This document shows positions 55,852 through 64,000 of a stretch of DNA of 64,000 nt, piece by piece. Location: assembly GCA_017305455.1 (NCBI GenBank), contig JAFKKO010000116.1:1-64000 (forward strand). The letters run 5' to 3'. How positions within the stretch are numbered: position 1 is the stretch's first letter; every line of letters begins with the position of its first letter. Source of the stretch: Hyphomicrobiales bacterium (lineage in GTDB: Bacteria; Pseudomonadota; Alphaproteobacteria; Rhizobiales; Xanthobacteraceae). The position numbers and the translations under genes are program-made. The notes under the pieces were generated by a model that saw nothing but the letters and a program-made list of their open reading frames with translations, was not told the DNA's origin and did no database searches.

Positions 55852-55920
55852 AAGGATCGGTTCCTGGCGGATGCCGATCTGTAGATCATTTTCCGCCGGA
55901 CTTAAATCCGCCTTTCCGCT

Positions 55921-57675
55921 TTAAATATCGGCGCCGACCAGCACGTCGTTGAAATGGCGGCCTTCCTTCACCTCGGGAACATAGCCGGCGCGGATCGCGA
56001 AATCGCCGAACCGCTCGCCGGGCTGCCGCTCGCGGGCGTAACGGGCGATCACCTTCTCCAGCGTGGCGAGAATTTTGCTCTCGCCGACATTCTCCAGCAG
56101 CATCTTGTTGAGCCGCTGGCCGTGGAAGCCGCCGCCGAGATAGAGGTTGTACTTTCCCGGCGCGCGGCCGGTGAGCGCGATCTCGGCGATATAGGGCCGG
56201 GCGCAGCCATTGGGGCAGCCGGTCATGCGGATGGTGATCGGCTCCTCGCGCAGGCCGTGCTGTGTCAGAATCTCCTCGATCTTGCCGACCAGCGTCGGCA
56301 GATAGCGCTCGCTCTCGGCCATCGCGAGGCCGCAGGTCGGCAGGGCGACGCAGGCCATTGAGTTGAGCCGCAGCCCGCTGAGGGTATCGAAACCGTCGAG
56401 TCCGTATTGCTGCAGCAGCCTGTCGATTGCAGGCCGCGCCTGCGGCTCCACATCGGCAATGATCAGGTTCTGGTTGGGCGTGATCCGGAACGCGCCCGTG
56501 TGGATGCGCGCGATCTCGCGCAGGCCGTCCATCATCGGGCGGCCCGGCTCGTTGATGACGCGGCCGTTCTGGATGAATAGCGTGCAGTGCTCGCGGCCGT
56601 CCTCGCCGCGGGTCCAGCCGAGCGGATCGCCGTTGGTGGTGAACGTATAAGGCTTGGCGGGCGTGAGCGGAAAGCCGAGATGACGTTCGATCTCCGCCTT
56701 GATCCAGTCGAGGCCCTTGTCGTCGATGGTGTATTTGAAGCGCGCATGCGCACGCTCGACGCGGTCGCCATAGTCGCGCTGCACGGTCATCACCGCATCG
56801 ACGGTTTCGATCACCTTGGCGGTTTCGACAAAGCCGATCACGTCGGCGAGGCGCGGGTAGGTTTCCGGCGCGCTGTCGGTGCGGCCCATGCCGCCGCCGA
56901 TCGCGACGTTGAAGCCCGTCAGTTCGCCGTTCTCGACAATGGCGATGAAGCCGAGATCCTGCGAATAGACATCGATGTCGTTGCTTGGCGGAATCGCAAA
57001 ACCGATCTTGAATTTGCGCGGCATGTAGGTCCGTCCATAAAACGGCTCCTCATTGGTCGCGTTGGGATCGCGCTCCTCCTCGTACCAGATCTCGCGATAG
57101 GCGCCGGTCTTGTGAATCGCATGGTCGCTGGCACGCTTCGCCAGTGCATAGATCTCGCCATGGACACGGGAGAGCTGCGGATTGACGGTCGCCATCACGC
57201 CGCGGGAATCGTCGCCGCACGCCGCCTTGGTGTCGAGCAATACTTCACGCAACCCTTTGATCACGGCGCGCAGGTGCTGTTTCGGCACGCGATGCAGCTG
57301 GAAAGTCTGGCGCGTGGTCAGGCGTAGCGTCTCGCCGCCATAGGCGCGGCCGAGCTCGTCGAGCTTGAGCCATTGTGAGGGACTGCAGACGCCGCCGGGC
57401 AGGCGCACGCGCGCCATGAAGCCATAGGCCGGCTCGAGCTTCTGATGACGGCGCTCGTCGCGGATGTCGCGGTCGTCCTGCTGATAGATGCCGTGAAACT
57501 TCATTAGCTTGTTGTCGCTCGGCAGGACGGCGCCGGTGAGCGGATCGGCAAGGCTCGCAGCGATGGTGCCGCGAAGCTGATCGCTGTTGGCTTTCAGCGT
57601 CTCGTCGGGGCCAAGTCTGTCGAGCGGCTGCGAGCGGTCGCGGCTGCAATCGGGCTGTTTGGTGGTATCCGGCAT
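55921..57675 (-). CDS. cysI: Sulfite reductase hemoprotein (beta) subunit
   Basis: CysI reduces sulfite to sulfide with six electrons from the flavoprotein partner. The 584-residue protein has two sirohaem-reductase repeats. The [4Fe-4S]-sirohaem cysteines are in VALPTCGLAMAESERYLP and MTGCPNGCARPYIAEIAL (about residues 440-485). The start is the ATG of MPDTTKQ, which has GAGG upstream; a TTG four codons earlier overlaps the cysJ stop. With CysJ next to it, sulfite rather than nitrite is the likely substrate. Confidence 0.93.
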   Translation of the reverse strand: MPDTTKQPDCSRDRSQPLDRLGPDETLKANSDQLRGTIAASLADPLTGAVLPSDNKLMKFHGIYQQDDRDIRDERRHQKLEPAYGFMARVRLPGGVCSPSQWLKLDELGRAYGGETLRLTTRQTFQLHRVPKQHLRAVIKGLREVLLDTKAACGDDSRGVMATVNPQLSRVHGEIYALAKRASDHAIHKTGAYREIWYEEERDPNATNEEPFYGRTYMPRKFKIGFAIPPSNDIDVYSQDLGFIAIVENGELTGFNVAIGGGMGRTDSAPETYPRLADVIGFVETAKVIETVDAVMTVQRDYGDRVERAHARFKYTIDDKGLDWIKAEIERHLGFPLTPAKPYTFTTNGDPLGWTRGEDGREHCTLFIQNGRVINEPGRPMMDGLREIARIHTGAFRITPNQNLIIADVEPQARPAIDRLLQQYGLDGFDTLSGLRLNSMACVALPTCGLAMAESERYLPTLVGKIEEILTQHGLREEPITIRMTGCPNGCARPYIAEIALTGRAPGKYNLYLGGGFHGQRLNKMLLENVGESKILATLEKVIARYARERQPGERFGDFAIRAGYVPEVKEGRHFNDVLVGADI

Positions 57676-57683
57676 GATCGGCC

Positions 57684-59531
57684 TCAATAAACATCCAGTT
57701 GATAGCGATGGTCGCGCTGCAAGCCGCTGAGATAGTCGTGGGCGGCTTCGCGATCGAGGCCGCCTTGGCGCTCGACGATCTCAGTCAGTGCGGCATGCAC
57801 GTCGGGTGCGAGATGGGTGGCATCGCCGCAGACATAAAGATGGGCGCCCTCCTCAAGCCAGGCGTAGACATCGCGGCCCTGTTCGCGCAGGCGGTCCTGC
57901 ACATAGATTTTCTGCGCGCCGTCGCGCGAGAACGCGACGTCCATGCGGCTGAGCACGCCATCCTTGAGATAGTCCTGCCATTCGATCTGATAGAGGAAGT
58001 CACTACGGAAATTGCGTTCGCCGAACACCAGCCAGGAGCGGCCATCGGCGCCCCGCGCCTCGCGTTCCTGCAAAAAGGCGCGATAGGGCGCGACGCCGGT
58101 GCCGGCGCCGATCATGATGATCGGCGTGTCGTCCTCGGGCAGGCGGAAATGCGAGTTGGTCTGGATGTACACCGGCAACGTGGAGTCAGGCTCGGCCCGC
58201 TGGGCCAGCTGACCGGAGGCGACGCCCATGCGCGGCAGGCCATTGAGATCGTAGCGCACGGTGCTGACGGTGAGGTGAGCTTCCTCGGGAGAGGCCGCGA
58301 GGCTGGACGCGATCGAATAGAGCCGGGGCTGCAGCGGCCGCAGGCCGGCGACGAAGGTCTGGGCATCGATGCCGGGCGCGCCGAAGCGGCTGACAATGTC
58401 GAGCACGTGGTTGTTGCGCAGGAACGCGGTGCGAGCCTCGGCCTGATCGGCGCCGCGCAGGCCCTGCAATTCCTTTGCGCCGGTGATGTCGGCCCAGTGC
58501 TCGATGAAGCGCGGCGTCGCGGCGGTAACCTCGAAGGCGGAGGTCAACGCCTCGCACAGAGAAGTGGTGTGCTGCTTGACCGTGACCGGTGCATCGGCCG
58601 ACAGCGCCAGCCGCTCGAGCAGCGCATCGACCACGGCGGGATCGTTCTGCGCCACCACGCCGAGCGCGTCGCCTGGTTCATAAACGAGGCCGGACTCGGC
58701 CAGCGACAATTCAATGTGGCGGGTTTCCTTGGTGGAGCCGCGTCCGGTCAGCACGATGTTGTCGATCACCGTGGCGGTGAAGGGATTTTTTTTGTCATAC
58801 GCGATCCCCGCCGGTGCGGGCGCGGCTGCCACTTGCGCAGGCGTGGTGGTGGCGAGTTCGGGTTGCAGGGTCGGCTCGGGCGCGAGCCGCTTGACGATGC
58901 CGGCGATCCAGCTCGGCGCGACCTCTTCATAATCGACATCGCAATCGACGCGCGGCTCGATACGTTGCGCGCCAAGTTCCTCGAAGCGCTGGTCGAGCCG
59001 CTTGCCGGCGCCGCAATATTGCTCGTAGGTGGAATCGCCGAGCGCAAGCACCGCGAAACGCAGGTTCAGCAGTTTCGGTGCCTTGCGGCCTTCGATGAAT
59101 TCAAAGAACGACTTGGCCGACTGCGGCGGATCGCCTTCGCCATGGGTGCTGGCGATCAGCAGCACGTCCTGCTCGTCCTTGAGCTTGCGGGTCTTGTAGG
59201 CGGCGACGTCGCAGACGATGGGATCGAGGCCCTTCTCGCGGGCCGCCTCCGCCAGCGTCTTGGCAAGGCCGGCGCTGTTGCCGGTTTCGGTGGCGTAGAG
59301 AATGGTCAGCGTGCGGGCAGTGACGGGAAGCGCGGCCGGCGCCGTAGTGGCCACATCCGGCACCGGCGAGGAGCGGACCACATCGTCGCTGGTTTGCGTC
59401 GAATGATTGAGGCCGGCGAAATAGCCGCTCAGCCACAAGGCCTGCCCCGGCTTCAGCGACGTGGCGAGCGTGCTGATCTGCTCCCATTGTTCGATGGTCA
59501 GGCCGGGACCCGCAAATTCGAGCTTGCTCAT
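57684..59531 (-). CDS. cysJ: Sulfite reductase flavoprotein (alpha) subunit
   Basis: CysJ passes electrons from NADPH through FAD and FMN to CysI. The 615-residue protein has an N-terminal segment like E. coli CysJ (LTIEQWEQISTLATSL) and a flavodoxin domain (about 75-220, ILYATETGNSAGLAKTL). The FAD domain carries RLYSIASS, and the NADPH domain has MIGAGTGVAPYRAFLQER and ends HRYQLDVY with the aromatic C-terminus of the family. The ATG for MSKLEFAG is chosen over longer readings. cysI starts 8 bases after its stop. About 300 bases upstream (59532-59827) no gene was seen. Confidence 0.95.
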   Translation of the reverse strand: MSKLEFAGPGLTIEQWEQISTLATSLKPGQALWLSGYFAGLNHSTQTSDDVVRSSPVPDVATTAPAALPVTARTLTILYATETGNSAGLAKTLAEAAREKGLDPIVCDVAAYKTRKLKDEQDVLLIASTHGEGDPPQSAKSFFEFIEGRKAPKLLNLRFAVLALGDSTYEQYCGAGKRLDQRFEELGAQRIEPRVDCDVDYEEVAPSWIAGIVKRLAPEPTLQPELATTTPAQVAAAPAPAGIAYDKKNPFTATVIDNIVLTGRGSTKETRHIELSLAESGLVYEPGDALGVVAQNDPAVVDALLERLALSADAPVTVKQHTTSLCEALTSAFEVTAATPRFIEHWADITGAKELQGLRGADQAEARTAFLRNNHVLDIVSRFGAPGIDAQTFVAGLRPLQPRLYSIASSLAASPEEAHLTVSTVRYDLNGLPRMGVASGQLAQRAEPDSTLPVYIQTNSHFRLPEDDTPIIMIGAGTGVAPYRAFLQEREARGADGRSWLVFGERNFRSDFLYQIEWQDYLKDGVLSRMDVAFSRDGAQKIYVQDRLREQGRDVYAWLEEGAHLYVCGDATHLAPDVHAALTEIVERQGGLDREAAHDYLSGLQRDHRYQLDVY

Positions 59532-59730
59532 CGTGTTCGTGTCCGTGCTGCGAAAACCTCGCGCCGGTCGGGTCGCGCAGGTTCCGCAAAGGCCGTGAAA
59601 GGCGCGGCCACCATCTGCGTCAACGGCCGTCGGCGGCGTTGGGTGCAGGAGAGAAGTCATTGATATAGCGGGTAAATGCGCATTTTTAGCCGAGTTCGGC
59701 AAATAAGATGGTTTTGCCAAAAAGCCGCGC

Positions 59731-59758
59731 ACGCGCGCAGGTTTTGTCCTGCGCGCGT
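59731..59758 (-). terminator. Terminator after ggt
   Basis: ACGCGCGCAGG and CCTGCGCGCGT form a perfect 11-bp stem with a TTTTGT loop. On the minus strand it is followed by GCGCGGCTTTTTGG. It lies 69 bases after the ggt stop and should separate ggt from cysJ. Confidence 0.75.
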
Positions 59759-59827
59759 CAGGAAGCGGAGCCAAAAATTACGGACCCGTTCCGGTCGTTG
59801 AAATGGGCATCGTGCACCGATCGCCGC

Positions 59828-61573
59828 TCAGTAACCCGAAGCGGTCGCGCCGCGCGTGCGCGGATCGGGCGCGCCGAGCCAGCCGCGCGCGCTCGCGGCG
59901 ATCGAATTGGCCGAGGTCTGGCCGAGCGGGGTTGCGATGTGGTGGCCGCGCTTGCGCAGGGCGTCGAGGATCGCGTCGGAAAATCCGGCTTCGACCCGTA
60001 CCTCGTCCGGCCGCCATTGATGATGCAGCCGCGGCGCGGCCACCGCCTGTGCGACATCCATCCGGTGGTCGAGCACGTTGACGATCACCTGCAGCACGGT
60101 GGAGATGATGCGGCTGCCGCCGGGCGAACCGGTGACCAGCACCACCCTGCCGTTCTTCAAAACGATGGTCGGCGTCATCGACGACAGCGGCCGTTTGCCC
60201 GGGCCGGGCAGGTTGGCCTCAAAACCGACCAGACCATAGGCGTTCGATGCGCCCGGCGCGGCGGTGAAATCGTCGAGCTCGTTGTTGAGCAACACGCCGG
60301 TGCCTTCGGCGACAAGGCCGACGCCGTAACTGAAATTGAGCGTGTAGGTGTTGCTGACGGCGTTGCCGTCACGATCGACCACCGAGTAGTGCGTGGTGTT
60401 GGTGCCCTCGTGCTGTGGCGCGCCCGAGAACAGCGCGGCCCACGGCGTCGCGTTGGCGGGATCGATGCTGGCCCGCTGTTTCGCGGCATAATCTTTCGAG
60501 AGCAGTTGCGTCACCGGCGCGTTGACGAAGGCCGGATCGCCGAGATAGCGCGCGCGATCGGCATAGCCGCGCTTCATCGCTTCGATCAGAAGATGCAGCG
60601 TGTCGACGGAACGCGGCGGCATCTGGCGCAGCTTGAACCCTTCGAGAATGTTCAGCGTCTCCAGCAGCACGACGCCGCCGGAGGACGGCAGCGGCATCGA
60701 GACGATGTCATAGCCGCGATAGCGGCCCCGCACCGGCGTGCGTTCGACTGGCTTGTAGGCTTTCAGATCGTCTGCCGTGATCAGGCCGCCGGCCGCGCGG
60801 ATGCCGGCGGACAGCCGTTCGGCGATCTCGCCTTCATAGAAGCCGCGCGGACCTTGCGCCGCGATCGCCTCCAGCGTGGCGGCCAGATCGCTCTGGATCA
60901 GCCGGTCGCCTTCGCGCAGCGCACTGCCGTCGGGACGGGAGAAGATCTTGCGGCTTGTCTCCCAGCGCGCCAGCCGCTTGTGCCAGCCCGGCAGCGTGTC
61001 GGCGATATCGTCGCTGACGATGAAGCCGTCGCGCGCCAGCGTGATGGCGGGTGCGAGCAGTTCGCGCAGCGTGAATTTCCCCGAGCCGTATTTCTCCAGC
61101 GCCAGCGCAAGCCCCGCCACGGTGCCGGGCACGCCGATGCCGAGCGCCTGATCGCGCGACTTCGCGGCGTCCGGCTTGCCGTCGGCGCCAAGGAACATCT
61201 CGCGCGTCGCGGCGGCGGGCGCGGTCTCGCGGTAGTCCAGCGCGATGTCGCGTCTGGTTTTGGCGAGGTGGATCACCATGAAGCCGCCGCCGCCGATATT
61301 GCCGGCGCGCGGATAGGTCACCGCCATGGCAAAACCGGTGGCTACCGCGGCGTCGATGGCGTTGCCGCCGCGCCTGAGAATGCCCGCGCCGATGTCCGCC
61401 GCGAGCTTCTCCTGCGCCACCACCATGCCGTGCCGGGCGGCGACCGGCGCGATGGTTTCAAGTCTGGGCGGCGCGTAGGGCGTTGCGCGGAAGTCCTGCG
61501 CCACAGCGCCATGAAGGCCGATCAGGCCGGCGACCACGATCAGAAGCGCGCGCATCGTGCCCGATCGTCTCAT
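59828..61573 (-). CDS. ggt: Gamma-glutamyltranspeptidase
   Basis: GGT cleaves the gamma-glutamyl bond of glutathione and similar compounds in the periplasm. The 581-residue precursor has a signal peptide (MRALLIVVAGLIGLHGAVAQ) and self-cleaves at the Thr in EGTNTTHYSVVD (about residue 391), giving large and small subunits. GNIGGGGFMVIHL, PLPSSGGVVLLE and TGSPGGSRIISTVLQ are family blocks. The start could also be the ATG six codons later. Its place beside the cys genes fits recovery of cysteine from glutathione. Confidence 0.94.
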   Translation of the reverse strand: MRRSGTMRALLIVVAGLIGLHGAVAQDFRATPYAPPRLETIAPVAARHGMVVAQEKLAADIGAGILRRGGNAIDAAVATGFAMAVTYPRAGNIGGGGFMVIHLAKTRRDIALDYRETAPAAATREMFLGADGKPDAAKSRDQALGIGVPGTVAGLALALEKYGSGKFTLRELLAPAITLARDGFIVSDDIADTLPGWHKRLARWETSRKIFSRPDGSALREGDRLIQSDLAATLEAIAAQGPRGFYEGEIAERLSAGIRAAGGLITADDLKAYKPVERTPVRGRYRGYDIVSMPLPSSGGVVLLETLNILEGFKLRQMPPRSVDTLHLLIEAMKRGYADRARYLGDPAFVNAPVTQLLSKDYAAKQRASIDPANATPWAALFSGAPQHEGTNTTHYSVVDRDGNAVSNTYTLNFSYGVGLVAEGTGVLLNNELDDFTAAPGASNAYGLVGFEANLPGPGKRPLSSMTPTIVLKNGRVVLVTGSPGGSRIISTVLQVIVNVLDHRMDVAQAVAAPRLHHQWRPDEVRVEAGFSDAILDALRKRGHHIATPLGQTSANSIAASARGWLGAPDPRTRGATASGY

Positions 61574-61696
61574 CGGCTGCTCCGGACCATCGAATGGGGT
61601 GTCAAATTCCGTTCGCCCAAATTCGTTCGCTCTTGTGGGATTGTTCTATAAGCGGATACCAAGCATCAGGCTATCTGCTCCCGTGATTGGGCGAGA

Positions 61697-63129
61697 ATGA
61701 GAATGACGTCGAACCTGGCACATGACCTTGTCGTGAACGAGCCGGCCGAAGCGGTGCAGAGTGCCTATCCGCCACGCTCGGCCGTGATCGGCTGGGTGCT
61801 GTTCGACTGGGCGGCGCAGCCTTATTTCACGCTGATCACGACCTTCGTGTTCGCGCCGTATTTCGCGACCCATGTCGCGCCCGATCCGGCCACCGGACAA
61901 TCGCTGTGGGGGTTCGCAACGGCGGCGGCCGGGCTGATCATTGCATTGCTCTCGCCGGTGCTGGGCGCCATCGCCGACGCCGGCGGGAGGCGCAAGCCGT
62001 GGATCGCGGCGTTCGGCACGCTGCTGGTGATCGGTTCCACGCTGCTGTGGCTCGGCCGGCCCGGCGATCCCAATATCATTCTGCCGGTGTTGCTGGCGTT
62101 CGGCCTCGCCACTATCGGCGCGGAATTCGCCACGGTGTTCAACAACGCGATGATGCCGACACTGGTGCCGCCGGAAAAGCTCGGCCGTCTGTCGGGCACC
62201 GGCTGGGCCACCGGTTATATCGGCGGCATCGTCAGTCTCGTTCTGGTGCTGGGTTTTCTCGCCGCCAATGTCGAGACCGACAAGACCTTGCTCGGCTTCT
62301 CGCCGTTGTTCGGTCTCGACCCGGCCACGCATCAGGGCGACCGCATCACCGGGCCACTGACCGGTCTGTGGTTCGTCATCTTCGTGCTCCCGATGTTCTT
62401 GCTGACGCCGGATCACGCCGCCAAGACGCCTGCGCTCGGCGCGGTGCGCGAGGGCCTGCGCGAATTGCGCGAGACTCTGGCATCGCTGCCGCGGCGTCCG
62501 GTGATGGCGACGTTCCTGATCGCCAACATGGTCTATACCGATGCGCTGATCGCGCTGTTCGCGTTCGGCGGCATCTATGCCGCCGGCACGTTCGGCTGGC
62601 AGACCATCCAGATCGGCAGTTTCGGCATTCTGCTCGCCTGTTCCGGCACGATCGGCGCATGGCTCGGCGGCAAGCTTGACGATCGCTTCGGCCCGAAGAC
62701 GGTGATTACCGGCAGCATGCTGATCCTGCTCACTGCGATCATTCTCATTCTGTCGATCGACCGCGAGACCCTGCTGTTCGTCATCAAGGTCGCGCCGCCG
62801 GAGCCGGGCGAAGGGTTGTTCGCCGCGCCAGCCGAGCAGGCTTATCTGGCGCTCGGTTTCTTCATCGGCCTTGCCGCCGGTCCGTTGCAGGCGGCGTCGC
62901 GTACGCTGCTGGTGCGCCTCGCGCCGCGCGAGCGCATCACGCAATATTTCGGCCTGTTCGCGCTCTCGGGCAAGGTGACGTCGTTCCTTGCGCCGCTGGT
63001 GGTCGGCATCGTCACCGCGCTCACATCCAGCCAGAAGGCCGGCATGGCGATGCTGATCGTCTTCTTCCTTGCCGGCCTGATGTTGCTGTCGCGGGTGCAG
63101 GACCCGACACGCCGCGGAAAGAGCGGTCT

Positions 63130-63133
<4 letters not shown>
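61697..63133 (+). CDS. MFS transporter, UMF1 (Atg22-like) family
   Basis: A 478-residue integral membrane protein with about twelve helices. It shows the family opening [23 protein letters not shown] and the motif between helices 2 and 3 [17 protein letters not shown], the usual MFS loop. The family includes the yeast vacuolar amino-acid exporter Atg22, but substrates in bacteria are unknown. A second ATG at 61703 is possible. Its stop overlaps that of convergent purH by four bases. Confidence 0.87.

Positions 63134-64000
<867 letters not shown>

Noticed and set aside
55852-55920. SAM riboswitch before metB
   Set aside because: The 69-base spacer is too short and lacks the stems and conserved bases of known SAM riboswitch classes as I remember them.

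Overview
The window is a GC-rich stretch of a chromosome from an alphaproteobacterium. The order dnaQ-coaE-maf-PPSR / hemJ-rho / mnmE-mnmG-rsmG-parA-parB, the full his cluster beside hslVU, the holA-lptE-leuS and amtB-glnK-tesB-ubiH-type groups, and the dense intergenic palindromic repeats point to the Bradyrhizobium/Rhodopseudomonas/Afipia/Nitrobacter family. That placement is an inference from gene order and repeat style; no rRNA is present to confirm it. There is one tRNA (Gly-GCC). I found no insertion sequence, prophage, CRISPR array or recognisable defence island.

Layout. 0-3 kb: a hybrid sensor kinase cut by the left edge, then olsB (ornithine lipid synthesis). 3.2-8 kb, minus strand: hisB, a DUF2628 membrane protein, hisH, hisA, hisF, hisE and coaA, mostly with 1-4 base overlaps. 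8.2-10.2 kb: hslV and hslU, separated by a repeat. 10.6-14.2 kb: Smr-domain protein, mltA, Tim44-like protein, then secB in the other direction. 14.4-17.3 kb, minus strand: dnaQ, coaE, maf, PPSR. 17.25-17.85 kb: a gene-free region with DnaA-box-like sites that I propose as the chromosomal replication origin. 17.85-29.6 kb, mainly plus strand: hemJ, rho, mnmE, mnmG, rsmG, parA, parB, with a DUF255 protein on the other strand. Four good parS-like sites and two weaker ones lie between mnmE and the start of rsmG.

29.7-36 kb: leuS-lptE-holA, a membrane diguanylate cyclase and a YggS-type PLP protein. 36.8-44.3 kb: an L,D-transpeptidase, an OmpR-type response regulator, a lone cyclic-nucleotide-binding protein, xth, lolA, ftsK and a DapC-like aminotransferase. 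44.5-51.5 kb: amtB-glnK, tesB, a UbiH-family hydroxylase, a HAD phosphatase, and a Trm112-like/LON-domain/thioredoxin-TPR group. 51.7-64 kb: tRNA-Gly, DUF1810, YjbQ, then a minus-strand sulfur group (cysJ-cysI-metB-amidohydrolase-SDR), ggt, an MFS transporter and the 3' part of purH.

The genes are nearly all housekeeping. The most coherent story is chromosome replication and segregation: a candidate origin, parABS 6-10 kb away, ftsK, holA and dnaQ. Second is the swarm of at least four families of palindromic intergenic repeats. By eye they occur only between about 3 and 37 kb and are absent from the remaining 27 kb. I did not find a convincing undescribed multi-gene system; the findings are ranked accordingly.
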